NCBI GenBank assembly: GCA_024509875.1
Contig: JAMPIV010021258.1
Span: forward strand, 1 to 64,000
Direction of reading: 5' to 3'
DNA: 64,000 bases
DNA from: Oreohelix idahoensis
Taxonomy: Eukaryota; Mollusca; Gastropoda; Stylommatophora; Oreohelicidae
Below the pieces are notes generated by a model. That model was not told the origin of the DNA, did no database searches, and was given only the letters and a program-made list of their open reading frames with translations. The position numbers and the translations under genes are program-made. Of this stretch, positions 1 to 12,739 are shown one piece after another (position 1 is the stretch's first letter; every line of letters starts with the position of its first letter).

Positions 1-1208
1 GATCTATTTGGTTCTTAGTTCTGCCATCAGGTGAGTTCCATGTAACTTTGTGGATATTCTTATGTGGAAAGACGGTGTCTGCTACAACAAGGTTTGATAT
101 TTCACAAAGTTCTAGAAGTCTTTCTCCATTTTGATTTATATAGCCTATACCATGAGTACCGAGATATCTTTGTACTCCATCGTTGTTATCACCTACTTTG
201 GCGTTAAAATCGCCCATGACTACTATTATGTCATGCTTGGGTATTGTGTTGATGGTACTTAGAAGTAGAAGTAGACCAAAGCTGCAGTATATAATGCCTG
301 CGTCACCAGCTCACTCCTATATGGCAGCGAGACCTGGACGACCTATGCTAAGCAAGAAAGAAGGCTCAATACCTTCCATTTGCGGTGTCTACGCCGCATC
401 CTCGGCATCTCGTGGAAAGATAAAGTGACAAATGTCGAGGTGTTGTCACGTGCTGGCCTTCAAAGTATGTATACGCTGCTTAGACAGCGCAGACTTCGCT
501 ACTTAGAAGTGCTTCATAAAAGTCATCTTTTGTGATATCAAGAGCGTCGTTAGTTGGTGCATAACATTGTACAATTGAGAGCTTGAAAAAACTTGATTGA
601 AATCTAGCTAATATTAGCCTTTCATTAATAGGTACCCAGCTGATGAGCGATGCTGCTGCTTTCTGTGTCATTAAGATGGCTACTCCCTCTGTGTGACGAT
701 TATCATTACTACCAGAGTATATAATTTGCTTTTTTTCTTCTGAAATATATTTTATGCCCTTCCCCGTCCATCTACACTCGCTGATACCCAATATGTCCAA
801 CTTATAATTGTCCATTTCTTTGATTACTTCTTCCGTTTTTCCGTCTTGATACATAGTTCTTACATTCCAGTATCCAATTTTGGAAATCTCCTTAGCCCCT
901 AAGATATTAGAATGAGTCATGTTCACTGTCGAGCCTGGTTCTGTTTCGAAAACAATCGCTTGTTTTACGATAGTGACTTGTTAAATCTCTGATCAACCCT
1001 CCTATCCAACCGACCGATTTGAGGGTTTCGAGGTCGGTTTTTGGAAAATATCTACACCACTAGATACTCTGATGTATCTGTTATTCTACATTTAACATAA
1101 CATGATGATATCCATCGAAATATACACATTCCTGATGTTTTTCTTTCGACGTCTAAGGTGAGAAAAGAATTTCACCTCCATCTTGAAAGGGTAGATAACT
1201 CCAAAAAA
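1..1208 (-). mobile_element. LINE family A (RTE-like), 5' part, interrupted
   Basis: On the minus strand this is a copy of the element at 23383-26648. Positions 926-510 encode the start of an APE-type endonuclease (WNVRTMYQDGK, SECRWTGKG, QCYAPTND). The copy continues across 265-1 to the window edge. Upstream of the start codon, 927-1208 matches the other copy's 5' leader. A 234-bp piece of another LINE is inserted at 266-499. Endonucleases of this type nick target DNA for target-primed reverse transcription. Defective. Confidence 0.85.
266..499 (+). pseudogene. LINE family C fragment inserted in LINE A
   Basis: The plus strand encodes the C-terminal part of a LINE reverse transcriptase (TKAAVYNACVTSSLLYGSET..., then FHLRCLRRILGISWKDKV, then RAGLQSMYTLLRQRR). 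It is flanked by a 10-bp direct repeat tacttagaag (256-265 and 500-509) belonging to the interrupted endonuclease. Both ends of the LINE piece are truncated. The same family appears in reverse at 5540-6290. Confidence 0.75.
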
Positions 1209-1209
1209 T

Positions 1210-1535
1210 CCAGGAGGACATGCACACCATCATAGCTGGCAGACGCTGGAGTTGGGTTGGCCACATCCTCAGAAGGGACCCTGGTACCATCACAGAACAG
1301 CTATGCTATGGACCCCCGAGGGAAAGCAAAAGAGAGGCCAACCAAAATCAACTTGGTGGAGAACTGTGGAAGCTGAGATGCAAAGAATGAACCACAGTTG
1401 GGGCACTGTACGAAGGATGGCCACCGACCGAGCAAAGTGGAATCAATTTGTTGCTGCCCTACAAGATGCCACCAGGCGTGATGGCCACTGACTGCTTTGA
1501 CAGTTGGCGGTTATGGATCAAAGAAGAAGAAATGT
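1210..1535 (+). pseudogene. LINE family B, 3' fragment
   Basis: This plus-strand fragment encodes HTIIAGRRWSWVGH-like sequence with a small disruption, then EGKQKRGQPKSTWWRTVEAE and ATRRDGH, the C-terminus of an RTE-like LINE. It ends in the family's 3' sequence (gatggccactgactgctttg) and a GAAGAAGAA tail. It abuts the 5' end of LINE A at about 1208. Confidence 0.8.
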
Positions 1536-1953
1536 GACATACCTGCTAAATGGTACTGAGTAAATATAACATGCCTGCTAAATGTTACTGAGTAAATGTG
1601 ACATACCTGCTAAATGGTACTGAGTAAATATAACATGCCTGCTAAATGTTACTGAGTAAATGTGACATACCTGCTAAATGGTACTGAGTAAATGTGACAT
1701 ACCTGCTAAATGTTACTGAGTAAATGTGACATACCTGCTAAATGGTACTGAGTAAATATAACATGCCTTCTAAATGTGACATACCTGCTAAATGGTACTG
1801 AGTAAATGTGACATACCTGCTAAATGGTACTGAGTAAATGTGACGTACCTGCTAAATGTTACTAAGTAAGTGTGACATACCTACTAAATGTTACTGACTA
1901 AATGTGACATACCTGCTAAATGTTACTGACTAAATGTGACATACCTGCTAAAT
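1533..1953. repeat. 32-bp minisatellite, first part
   Basis: About 13 copies of a unit built from tgtgacatacctgctaaatg plus ktactgagtaaa. On the minus (ALK sense) strand every unit contains AGCAG|GTATGT, a good splice-donor sequence. The array is split by a LINE at 1954-2678 and continues to 3471. Confidence 0.95.
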
Positions 1954-2678
1954 TCTTCTTCGATCCTTAACCACCGACCGTCAAAGCAGTCAGTGGCCAT
2001 CACGCCTAGTGGCGTCTTGTAGGGCAACAACAAATTGATTCCACTTTGCACTGTCGGTGGCCATCCTTCGTACAGTGCCCCAACTCTGGTTCATTCTTTG
2101 CATCTCAGCCTCCACAGTCCTCCGCCAAGTTGTTTTGGTCGGCCTCTCTTTCGCTTTCCTTCAGGGGTCCAAAGCATAGCTGTTCTTATGATGGCATCGG
2201 GGTCTCTTCTGAGGACATGACCAACCCAGCTCCAGCGTCTGCCAGCTATGATGGTGTGCATGTCCTCTTGCTTGCTACGAGTAAGCAGATCTTGGTTGGT
2301 GATGGTATTCGGCCAAAAGATTCGGTGAATTTTTCTTAGGCATGTTGTGTGAAAAGAGGACAATTTTGACATTTCCTTCTCTGTGACTCTCCAGCATTCC
2401 GCACCATAGAGAAGCACAGAAAGCACGCAACTCTGGTATAATCTTAATTTTGTGCTTGTGCTGTATTGGGAGGACTTCCAGATGTTATTTAGGCTAAAGA
2501 AGGCTGTTCTTGCCTTATTCATTCTGATGTTGATGTCTTTGCCTGCCCCACCGTCTGGTGTTACTATGCTTCCTAGGTATGTGAAGGTATCTGTCTGTAC
2601 CAGTTGCTGATTCCTTACTGATATGGGCTCAGGGTTGCTCACATTGAGCGTCATGACCTCAGACTTCTTTAAATTGAT
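1954..2678 (-). mobile_element. LINE family B, 5'-truncated copy
   Basis: The copy lies on the minus strand, flanked by a 12-bp duplication of the host minisatellite (tacctgctaaat at 1942-1953 and 2679-2690). It encodes the C-terminal half of an RTE-like RT: FTYLGSIVTPDGG, YGAECWRVTEKEM, RRWSWVGHVLRRDPDA, EGKRKRGRPK. Relative to the copy at 39351-39850 a frameshift after GRPK destroys the last 50 or so codons. The 3' end is the shared family tail ending in (GAA)n. Confidence 0.9.
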
Positions 2679-3471
2679 TACCTGCTAAATGTTACTGATT
2701 AAATGTGACATACCTGCTAAATGTTACTGACTAAATGTGACATACCTGCTAAATGTTACTGAGTAAATGCGACATACCTGCTAAATGGTGCTGAGTAAAT
2801 GTGACATACCTGCTAAATGTTACTGAGTAAATGTGACATGCCTGCTAAATGTTACTGAGTAAATGTGGCATACCTGCTAAATGTTACTGACTAAATGTGA
2901 CATACCTGCTAAATGGTACTGAGTAAATGTGACATACCTGCTAAATGTTACTGAGTAAATGTGACATACCTGCTAAATGTTACTGAGTAAATGTGACATA
3001 CCTGCTAAATGTTACTGACTAAATGTGACATACCTGCTAAATGGTACTGAGTAAATGTGACATACCTGCTAAATGGTACTGATTAAATGTGATGTACCCG
3101 CTAAATGTTACTAATAAATGTGGCATACCTGCTAAATGTTACTGACTAAATGTGACATACCTGCTAAATGTTACTGAGTAAATGTGACATACCTGCTAAA
3201 TGTTACTGAGTAAATGTGACATACCTGCTAAATGTTACTGAGTAAATGTGACATACCTGCTAAATGTTACTGACTAAATGTGACATACCTGCTAAATGTT
3301 ACTGAGTAAATGTGACATACCTGCTAAATGGTACTGATTAAATGTGACGTACCCGCTAAATCTTACTAAGTAAATGTGACATACCTACTAAATTTGACAT
3401 ACCTGCTAAATGTTACTGACTAAATGTGACATACCTGCTAAATGTGACATACCTGCTAAATGTTACTGAGT
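2679..3471. repeat. 32-bp minisatellite, second part
   Basis: About 25 further copies of the 32-bp unit, with a few short variant units near 3390-3460. It continues the array at 1533-1953. Confidence 0.95.
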
Positions 3472-3483
3472 GATGTCAAACCA

Positions 3484-3619
3484 TAAATACTGGCATAGAG
3501 CATAGTAGTGATTCACTCCAGTGGCTATATGGTGGGTGCCATTCAAAAGAACCTGGTTCGATTTCCAGTAAGCCTATCACTTCTGTTGTCTAGTTTTCTA
3601 CTACTTTATTTCTCACTGA
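3484..3619 (+). mobile_element. tRNA-derived SINE with target-site duplication
   Basis: A 136-bp insertion flanked by gatgtcaaacca at 3472-3483 and 3620-3631. It contains the pol III B-box-like ggttcgatttcc and an A-box-like gctatatggtgggtg upstream. It sits 47 nt from the ALK splice donor at 3666. Confidence 0.7.
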
Positions 3620-3639
3620 GATGTCAAACCAGCATTTTA

Positions 3640-4760
<1,121 letters not shown>

Positions 4761-4769
4761 AGTTAAGCT

Positions 4770-5240
4770 GGATGCTGTGCTTTGAGGTGTAGTCAATCAT
4801 GTCTCTCCATAGATCTTGATTGTTGATGCTGTTCATCAGCTCTGTTGTTGATGTCTTCCCATGCTATAGTGTCTTCCTATGCTATAGTGTCAAGCTATCT
4901 ATTATTCCTTTCTCTCTGTCTTCCTCTACTTCTTTTTCAGTCTATTTTTCCCATGGTCATAATATTGTTATATACTCTTATTCCCATCACATCAAAGGAA
5001 GGTTGATTGTTTTCTTTATATTTGTTATTTATGTTTCTCATTTTGTTAGCTCCTCTCAACCATTCTTTGTTAGTTACCTTAGCTGTTCACGGGATTCTTA
5101 ACCTTCTTCTGAGAAGCCATTATCTTAGTGTGTCCCCCCTTATGTTTGCATCTTTTTTCTCAGTGTCCACGTCTCACTTTCATACAATAACATTGGTCTG
5201 ACGTAACCATTAAGAACCCTTTATCTTGCATTCTACTTTG
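4770..5240 (-). pseudogene. LINE family E remnant
   Basis: The minus strand is a decayed copy of the C-terminal RT region also seen at 40425-40870. Shared stretches include aatcatgtctctccatagat and the region around 5040-5110 (ccattctttgttagttacc). It has multiple frameshifts and no ORF remains. Confidence 0.55.
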
Positions 5241-5249
5241 AGACTGAAT

Positions 5250-5535
5250 TTTTCTTGGGTATACCCTTGGAAAATATAATTAATCTTGGGAGTTACAAGT
5301 GGTTTTCATTTGGCTACTGGGGGCTTATTTATGGGGATCACCAACCTTTGAAGCAGGCGCTGCCTTCAAAGCTTCAGGAATTTTTAAGGTATTTCCCAAA
5401 TCTACGCAACAGTCATGTCATTGAGCACACGGAACATTTTATAGAGATAGCTGTGCCACTCAATAACCCTGTCTTGCCATATCCACTGCCAGTTAACCCA
5501 CAGCTGCTTGTTTGGGTTAGAATTCTATAACAGCC
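5250..5535. other. Unassigned intronic stretch
   Basis: A plus-strand ORF of 91 codons (5255-5530) covers this stretch, but it has no recognised domain and no splice context. It may be part of the adjoining LINE remnants. Probably not a gene. Confidence 0.4.
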
Positions 5536-5539
5536 TCTT

Positions 5540-6290
5540 CAGCCATAACTGACTATGGGAATGTACCCTTGAGGGGACAGCCCTCAGCTCCTTATTTTCC
5601 TGATGTTTCTTTTGTTGCTTTATCCTCTCTTCTGCTTGTTGTGAGGGCTTCTTTTTTGCCCAAACTGAGGTGGAGCCATAGATAGCATCACCACTTGGTG
5701 TGATTGGCATCTTCATCCTCCCAGGTTGCTGGATTTATGTCCAGTGTCCTCATGTCTCTCTTGCACACATCTTTGAATCTCAGCTGTGGTCACCCAACTG
5801 TTCTTTTGTCATCTGCCAGTTGTCTGTAGAAGATATCTTTTGGGATACAACCATCTTCCATGCGGTGGACATGGCCAAGCCAGCATAGTCTTCACTGTCT
5901 AAGCAGTGTATACATGCTTTGAAGACCAGCACATGACAACACCTCGACATTTGTCACTTTGTCTTTCATCTTTCCACGACACCGTAGATGGAAGGTATTG
6001 AGCATTCTTTCTTGCTTAGCATAGGTTGTCTATGTCTCCCTGCTATAGAAGTGTGCTGGTGATGCAGGTGTTATATACCGCAGCTTTGGTTTTCATTGTG
6101 AGTTTGGAGTTTCCCCTAACACGCGTTGTGAGGCGGGCAAAGGTAGCTGCAGCTTTGCCAATGCGGCTGTCAATTTCTGTGTCCAGAAAGAGTTGGTCAT
6201 TGATGGTAGACCCCCAGGTATGTGAAGTGGTGCACCACTGACAGTTCATAGATATTGATAACTGGTGCAACATCTACGTCCTGGTTAGAA
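5540..6290 (-). pseudogene. LINE family C remnant
   Basis: The minus strand encodes pieces of a LINE RT C-terminus: TWGSTINDQLFLDTEIDSRI, KAAATFARLTTRVRGNSKLT, MKTKAAVYNTCITSTLL, then in other frames the counterpart of the 266-499 fragment (about 6040-5900). Frameshifts and stops make it dead. It lies in ALK intron 11, about 200 bp from the kinase exon at 6489. Confidence 0.8.
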
Positions 6291-6488
6291 CTCTATTGAA
6301 CAGCCACTCTATCCACTACCAGTAACACATCTGGTTGACATGGTTACTCCTTGTTTCCAGTATATAAGTAAGAAACATTATATATAATGAACCTAGTTTC
6401 AGTTTAGCTGGACATGCAGTTAGATGTGCTGTCCTTTCCTTCAGCACAACATAAAAATAACAATATAATAATAGTAAATAATAATAAC

Positions 6489-6644
6489 CTGACAATGACA
6501 GCTTCCATGAGGAAGTCCATCTCTGTCTGTTCTGTACACATCTGGGGCAAAGTCTTCACAGCAACAGGCAGGTCTCCATCAACCATTGGAACATTTGACA
6601 ACAGCCCATAATACACTTCTCCAAAAGCTCCCTGGCCAAGTGCA
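6489..6644 (-). CDS. ALK: ALK exon: kinase N-lobe (glycine loop, VAVK, alpha-C)
   Basis: The 156-bp exon has acceptor GGTCCTTAG and donor GTCAG|GTTATT. It encodes LGQGAFGEVYYG (complete GxGxxG nucleotide loop), VAVKTLP (beta-3 Lys that pairs with the alpha-C Glu), and EMDFLMEAVIV (alpha-C helix with that Glu). The phase joins the previous exon as Ser just before ALGQG, and the next as Ser before KFNH. Nothing suggests an inactive kinase. Confidence 0.96.
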
Positions 6645-6895
6645 CTAAGGACCATATGAAATATTTATGCTTGTGTAACAGAATAAAGTAGGCATTTTCT
6701 TGTCAATATTTGACTCTACAAATCTCGTACTTAAACAGTGGCAGTAAATAACACATAATAGATGTCTGGCCCTGTGTACTTCCTGGGAGGTCTGTCAAGA
6801 GGCAAAGAAAGAATAGGTTTACCTCCCCTTGAGGCAGCTAATATGAGGTCGTGTATGGGGCAGGCAACTTGAACATTTAAAATTAACTACCACAG

Positions 6896-7115
6896 AAACA
6901 ACATCCACTACAAGAACATCATCCACTACAAGAACATCCACTACAAGAACATCATCCACTACAAGAACATCCACTACAAGAACATCATCCACTACAAGAA
7001 CATCATCCACTACAAGAACATCATCCACTACAAGAACATCCACTACAAGAACATCCACTACAAGAACATCCACTACAAGAACATCCACTACAAGAACATG
7101 CACTACAAGAACATG
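6896..7115. repeat. 15/18-bp minisatellite (ccactacaagaacat, variant cat)
   Basis: About 13 units alternate between 15 bp and 18 bp by an extra cat. Unit length is a multiple of three, which yields a spurious minus-strand ORF rich in VLVVD. Confidence 0.95.
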
Positions 7116-7269
7116 TGAATGTTTGACGTAGGCGTCTTACAAGGGGACCAGCTTTAGATGGTCTGTGAAGACAGCAAAGAAAAATGAATGAATAAATAAA
7201 TGTTGGAACTCATCATTCAAATTTTCATCATCAACATCACCCTTCAGCTCCTTAAGGGGCATAGGCTTT

Positions 7270-7990
7270 CAACAAACTAATGTCAAGTTTTTCTGTCTTA
7301 AGTTATCCGAGTTTTTCTGTCTTACATTATTCAAGTTTTTCTGTCTTACGTCATCCAAGTTTTTCTGTTTTACGTTATTAAAGTGTTTCTGTCTTACGTT
7401 ATCCAAGTCTTTCTGTTTTACATTATCCATGTTTTTTGTTATCCAAGTTTTTCTGTCTTACATTATCCAAGTTTTTCTGTCTTACGTTATCCAAGTTTTT
7501 CTGTTTTACATTATCCAAGTTTTTCTTTCTTTTGTTATCCAAGTTTTTATGTTTTTTGTTATCCATGTTTTTCTGTCTTACATTATCCAAATTTTTCTGT
7601 CTTATGTTATCCAAGTTTTACTGTCATACGTTATCCAAGTTTTTTCTGTTTTACATTATCCAAGTTTTTCTGTCTTACGTTATCCAAGTTTTTCTGTCTT
7701 ATGTTATCCAAGTTTTTCTGTTTTACATTATCAAAGTGTTTCTGTCTTACGTTATCCAAGTTTTTATGTTTTTTGTTATCCATGTTTTTCTGTCTTACAT
7801 TATCCAAGTTTTTCTGTCTTATGTTATCCAAGTTTTACTGTCATACGTTATCCAAGTTTTTTCTGTTTTACATTATCCAAGTGTTTCTGTCTTACGTTAT
7901 CCAAGTCTTTCTGTTTTACATTATCCAGGTTTTCCTGTTTTTTGTTATCCAAGTTTTTCTGTCTTAAGTTATCCAAGTTTTTCCATGTCT
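7270..7990. repeat. 24-bp minisatellite (gttatccaagtttttctgtcttac)
   Basis: About 29 units, with higher-order duplication visible between about 7430-7660 and 7660-7990. Because the unit is 24 bp, all frames stay open, giving artefact ORFs. On the minus strand each unit reads AAC|GTAAGA, a donor-like sequence in the ALK sense. Confidence 0.95.
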
Positions 7991-8024
7991 TTTGTATTCC
8001 TTTCATTTTTTTCTACTTCGTTCC

Positions 8025-9845
8025 ATCAGTTCCACATCAGTGATCTTATCTTATCATGTCAATCCTACTGTCAGTTCCACATCAGTGATCTTATCTTATC
8101 ATGTCAATCATTCCATCAGTTCCACATCAGTGATCTTATCTTATCATGTCAATCCTACTGTCAGTTCCACATCAGTGATCTTATCTTATCATGTCAATCA
8201 TTCCATCAGTTCCACATCAGTGATCTTATCTTACCATTTCAATCCTTCCATCAGTTCCACATCAGTGATCTTATCTTACCATTTCAATCCTACTGTCAGT
8301 TCCACATCAGTGATCTTATCTTATCATGTCAATCATTCCATCAGTTCCACATCAGTGATCTTATCTTACCATTTCAATCCTTTCATCAGTTTCACATCAG
8401 TGATCTTATCTCATCATTTCAATCCTACTGTCAGTTCCACATCAGTGATCTTATCTTACCATTTCAATCCTACTGTCAGTTCCACATCAGTGATCTTATC
8501 TTACCATTTCAATCCTACTGTCAGTTCCACATCAGTGATCTTATCCTACCATTTCAATCCTTCCATCAGTTCCACATCAGTGATCTTATCTTACCATTTC
8601 AGTCCTACTGTCAGTTCCAGATCAGTGATCTTATCTTACCATTTCAATCCTACTGTCAGTTCCTCATCAGTGATCTTATCTTATCATGTCAATCCTTCCA
8701 TCAGTTCCACATCAGTGATCTTATCTTACCATTTCAATCCTACTGTCAGTTCCAGATCAGTGATTTTATCTTACCATTTCAATCCTACTGTCAGTTCCAC
8801 ATCAGTGATTTTATCTTGCCATTTCAATCCTACTGTCAGTTCCACATCAGTGATCTTATCTTGCCATTTCAATCCTACTGTCAGTTCCACATCAGTGATC
8901 TTATCTTACCATTTCAATCCTTCCATCAGTTCCACATGTTTGATCTTATCTTACCATTTCAATCCTTCCATCAGTTCCACATGTTTGATCTTATCTTACC
9001 ATTTCAATCCTTCCATCAGTTCCACATCAGTGATCTTATCTTACCATTTCAATCCTACTGTCAGTTCCACATCAGTGATCTTATCTTACCATTTCAATCC
9101 TTCCATCAGTGATCTTATCTTGCCATTTCAATCCTTCTGTCAGTTCCACATTAGTGATCTTATCTTACCATTTCAATCCTTCCATCAGTGATCTTATCTT
9201 ATCATGTCAATCCTTCCATCAGTGATTGTATCTTACCATTTCAATCCTTCCTTCAGTTCTACATCAGTGATCTTATCTTACCATTTCAATCCTTCCATCA
9301 GTTCTCCATCAGTGATCTCTTATCTTACCATTTCAATCCTTCCATCAGTGATCTTATCTTGCCATTTCAATCCTTCCATCAGTTCCACATCAGTGATCTT
9401 ATCCTACATTTTCAATCCTTCCATCAGTGATCTTATCTTGTCATGTCAATCCTTCCATCAGTGATCTTATCTTGTCATGTCAATCCTTCCATCAGTTCCC
9501 CATCAGTGATCTTATCTTACCATTTCAATCCTTCCATCAGTTCTCCATCAGTGATCTTATCTTACCATTTCAATCCTTCCATCAGTTCCACATCAGTGAT
9601 CTTATCTTACCATTTCAATCCTTCCATCAGTGATCTTATCTTGTCATGTCAATCCTTCCATCAGTTCCCCATCAGTGATCTTATCTTACCATTTCAATCC
9701 TTCCATCAGTTCTCCATCAGTGATCTTATCTTACCATTTCAATCCTTCCATCAGTTCCACATCAGTGATCTTATCTTGCCATTTCAATCCTTCCATCAGT
9801 TCCACACCAGTGATCTTATCTTACCATTTCAATCCTACTGTTCTA
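8025..9845. repeat. 45-bp minisatellite
   Basis: About 40 units of tcagttccacatcagtgatc plus ttatcttaccatttcaatccttcca. Near the right end, shortened units lack the ttccacatcag part. The 45-bp period again keeps frames open (for example 558 codons from 7436). The minus strand of many units contains ATG|GTAAGAT. Confidence 0.96.
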
Positions 9846-9989
9846 CACAAACTCACATTTATGACAGACTGTATCTGATACTTTTCAGTTATTTATTCAT
9901 AAAATTTTAACAACTAACAAAAGCCACCACCACTTATCTGCGTTGCTATTATGACAGTCAAATAACATTCCCTTGGTGCCAAACACAAT

Positions 9990-10950
9990 GTAGTAATACA
10001 GCTTACACAATAAAGCATACAGATAACTAAACACAGCTTACACAATAAAGCTTACAGATAACTAAACAGCTTACACAGGACTAAACACATTGTAGTAATA
10101 TAGCTTACACAATAAAACATACTGATAACTAAACACAGCTTACACAAGACTACACACATTGCGGTAACACAGCTTACACAACACTAAACACATTGCGGTA
10201 ACACAGCATACACAACCCTAATCACATTGCAGAAACACAGCTTACACAACACTAAACACATTGCCGTAACCCAGCTTACACAAGACTAAACACATTGCAG
10301 TAACACAGCTTACACAAGACTAAACACACTGCAGTAACACAGCTTACACAAGATTAAACACATTGCATTAAGACAGCTTACACAAGAATAAACACACTGC
10401 AATAACACAGATTACACAAGACTAAACACACTGCAATAACACAGCTTACACAAGACTCAATCCATTGCAGTACACAGCTTACACAAGATTAAACACACTA
10501 CAGTAACACAGCTTACACAAGACTAAACACATTGCTAAACACATTACAGTAACACAGCTTATACAACTCTAAACACATTGTAGTAACACAGCTTACACAA
10601 GATTAAACACATTACAGTAAAACAGCTTACACAAGATTAAACACATTACAGTAACACAGCTTACACAACACTAAACACTTTGCAGTAACACAGCTTACAC
10701 AACACTAAACACTGTGCAGTAACAAAGCTTACACAACACTAAACATATTGCAGTAACACAGCTAACACAAGACTAAACACATTGCAGTAACACAGCTAAC
10801 ACAATATTAAACACAGTGAGGTAACATGGCTGACACAAGACTTAACACATTGCATTAACACAGCTTACACAAAATTAAATACAGGTACTGTAGCGCAGCT
10901 TACACAAAATTGAGTTAACAGCTTATGAAAAATAAACAGTAGCTTACACT
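9990..10950. repeat. 34-bp minisatellite (acacagcttacacaagacta aacacattgcagta)
   Basis: About 26 units, more diverged at both ends. It fills the part of ALK intron 10 next to the juxtamembrane exon. Nothing coding. Confidence 0.93.
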
Positions 10951-11037
10951 GAAGAAAACACAAATGGGTAATACATTTTACACAAAATTTAATACAGTGA
11001 GATGGCACTTCACACAAATAACCAATCCCTTACTGAC

Positions 11038-11275
11038 CTCATCAGCTTTAAGTGTTTGCGAGGAAGTTCCTTCAGGCCTTGTTCTGGACACTTCATGATA
11101 ACCACATCATAATTGGGGTTGACATGCATGATAGCTGGGGGTCTCTGAATTTGTGGCAAAACATGAGCACTCAGACTGATGGCCCTGTGAGACAAGTCGA
11201 CACATGGACACAACAAGGAAGCCAGCTTCTTGACATTTGTTGGATTCCTGGTTCTCAGAGTTTGTCTTTGTACAT
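11038..11275 (-). CDS. ALK: ALK exon: juxtamembrane segment with NPNY motif
   Basis: The exon is 238 bp. A branch-point-like TACTAAAT precedes a TTCTTTCTGGTGACAG acceptor, and the donor is TGAG|GTCAGT. The phase is two in, two out. It encodes a basic start (VQRQTLRTRN), a divergent spacer, IMHVNPNYDVV, then KELPRKHLKLM leading into the kinase. NPNY matches the PTB-domain docking site of ALK (NPXY), and the last part matches its KEVPRKNITLI. The acceptor was chosen because nearer AGs would give stops after the TM exon. Confidence 0.88.
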
Positions 11276-11314
11276 CTGTCACCAGAAAGAATTTAGTACA
11301 TAATTCTCTACTTC

Positions 11315-11455
11315 TACTTGACTGGGCTACATTCTCATGAGATGGCCAAACTATTTAATTTATGTCTCACTATATATGGCAAGTAGTAGTAATTGACTGG
11401 TCTACATTCTCATGAGATGGCCAAACCATTTAATTTTTGTCTCACTATATGTTTG
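11315..11455. repeat. ~74-bp direct duplication with LINE-like coding trace
   Basis: Two copies (about 11321-11378 and 11395-11452) of a segment containing attctcatgagatggccaaa. The minus strand reads KIKWFGHLMRM and a variant, like the GHV motif of LINE C-termini. A decayed LINE scrap is the likely origin. Confidence 0.6.
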
Positions 11456-11559
11456 ATGCATTTCTCAATCTGTCTCTGCTACTAAAACTAATAGCTCTTC
11501 CAGCTGACATAAGCACATACAAACTCCTCAATTGTCTCTCAGTAATACTCAAACACATA

Positions 11560-12637
11560 TAATCCCTGATTAGCTTCTAGCAATACACATAAACACATAC
11601 ACAATCCCTGATTAGCTTCTAGTAATACTCACTTAAACAAATCCACAATCCCTGATTAGCTCCTAGTAATACTCACATAAACACATACACAATCCCTGAT
11701 TAGCTCCTAGTAATACATAAACACATACACAATCCCTGATTAGCTCCTAATAATACTTACATAAACAAATACACAATCCCTGATTAGCTCCTAGTAATAC
11801 TCACATAAACACATACACAATCCCTGATTAGCTCCTAGTAATACTCACATAAACACATACACAATCCCTGATTAGCTCCTAGTAATACTCACATAAACAC
11901 ATACACAATACCTGATTAGCTTCTAGTAATACTCACATAAACACATCCACAATCCCTGATTAGCTCCTAGTAATACTCACATAAACACATACACAATCCC
12001 TGATTAGCTCCTAGTAATACTCACATAAACACATACACAATCCCTGATTAGCTTCTAGTAATACTCACATAAACACTGACACAATCCCCAATTAGCTTCT
12101 AGTAATACTCACATAAACACATACACAATCCTTGATTAGCTCCTAATAATACTCACATAAACAAATACACAATCCCTGATTAGCTCCTAGTAATACTCAC
12201 ATAAACATACACAATCCCTGATTAGCTCCTAGTAATACTCACATAAACACATACACAATCCCTGATTAGCTCCTAGTAATACTCACATAAACACATACAC
12301 AATACCTGATTAGCTTCTAGTAATACTCACATAAACACATCCACAATCCCTGATTAGCTCCTAGTAATACTCACATAACACATACACAATCCCTGATTAG
12401 CTTCTAGTAATACTCACATAAACACATACACAATCCCTGATTAGCTCCTAGTAATACTCACATAAACACATACACAGTCCCTGATTAGCTTCTAGTAATA
12501 CTCACATAAACAATGACACAATCCCCAATTAGCTTCTAGTAATACTCACATAAACACATACACAATCCTTGATTAGCTTCTAGTAATACTCACATAAACA
12601 CATACACAACCCCTGATTAGCTTCTAGTAATACTCAC
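11560..12637. repeat. 44-bp minisatellite abutting the ALK TM-exon donor
   Basis: About 24 units of acacaatccctgattagctc plus ctagtaatactcacataaacacat. On the minus strand each unit carries TTAT|GTGAGTATTACTAG, the same sequence as the authentic donor of the transmembrane exon at 12637. The array starts exactly at that donor. Confidence 0.95.
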
Positions 12638-12739
12638 ATATGCATACACAAACAATGCTGAGGAATGCTGCTAACAAAGCACCAACGACGACTATCAGGA
12701 ACACATGCTTCATCTCGTTCTCTTCTGTCTTCGGCATAA
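12638..12739 (-). CDS. ALK: ALK exon: transmembrane helix
   Basis: This 102-bp exon has acceptor GTTGTCAACAG and donor ATAT|GTGAGT. It encodes a charged extracellular stalk (MPKTEENEMK), then a 20-residue hydrophobic helix, VFLIVVVGALLAAFLSIVCV, followed by CI. The single base left at the end joins AT of the next exon to give Tyr. A 44-bp minisatellite starts immediately at the donor and repeats the GTGAGTATTACTAG sequence. Confidence 0.9.

Noticed and set aside
1252..1491. 79-codon ORF as an independent gene
   Set aside because: It is the C-terminal scrap of LINE family B, with copies elsewhere in the window.
7436..9112. 558-codon plus-strand ORF, plus overlapping long ORFs to 9910
   Set aside because: It runs through 24-bp and 45-bp tandem arrays whose unit lengths are multiples of three, so several frames are open at once. 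There is no domain or splice support.
8025..9845. Regular repeats as a possible CRISPR array
   Set aside because: Units are directly tandem without unique spacers, the DNA is clearly animal, and no cas-like gene is present. The same holds for the other arrays.
11010..11282. Extending the ALK juxtamembrane exon beyond its chosen borders, or using nearer AGs such as at 11132 or 11183
   Set aside because: Nearer acceptors put the TM exon's single leftover base into a frame with an immediate stop, or need a different phase. The acceptor at 11276 fits phase and has a branch-point-like TACTAAAT.
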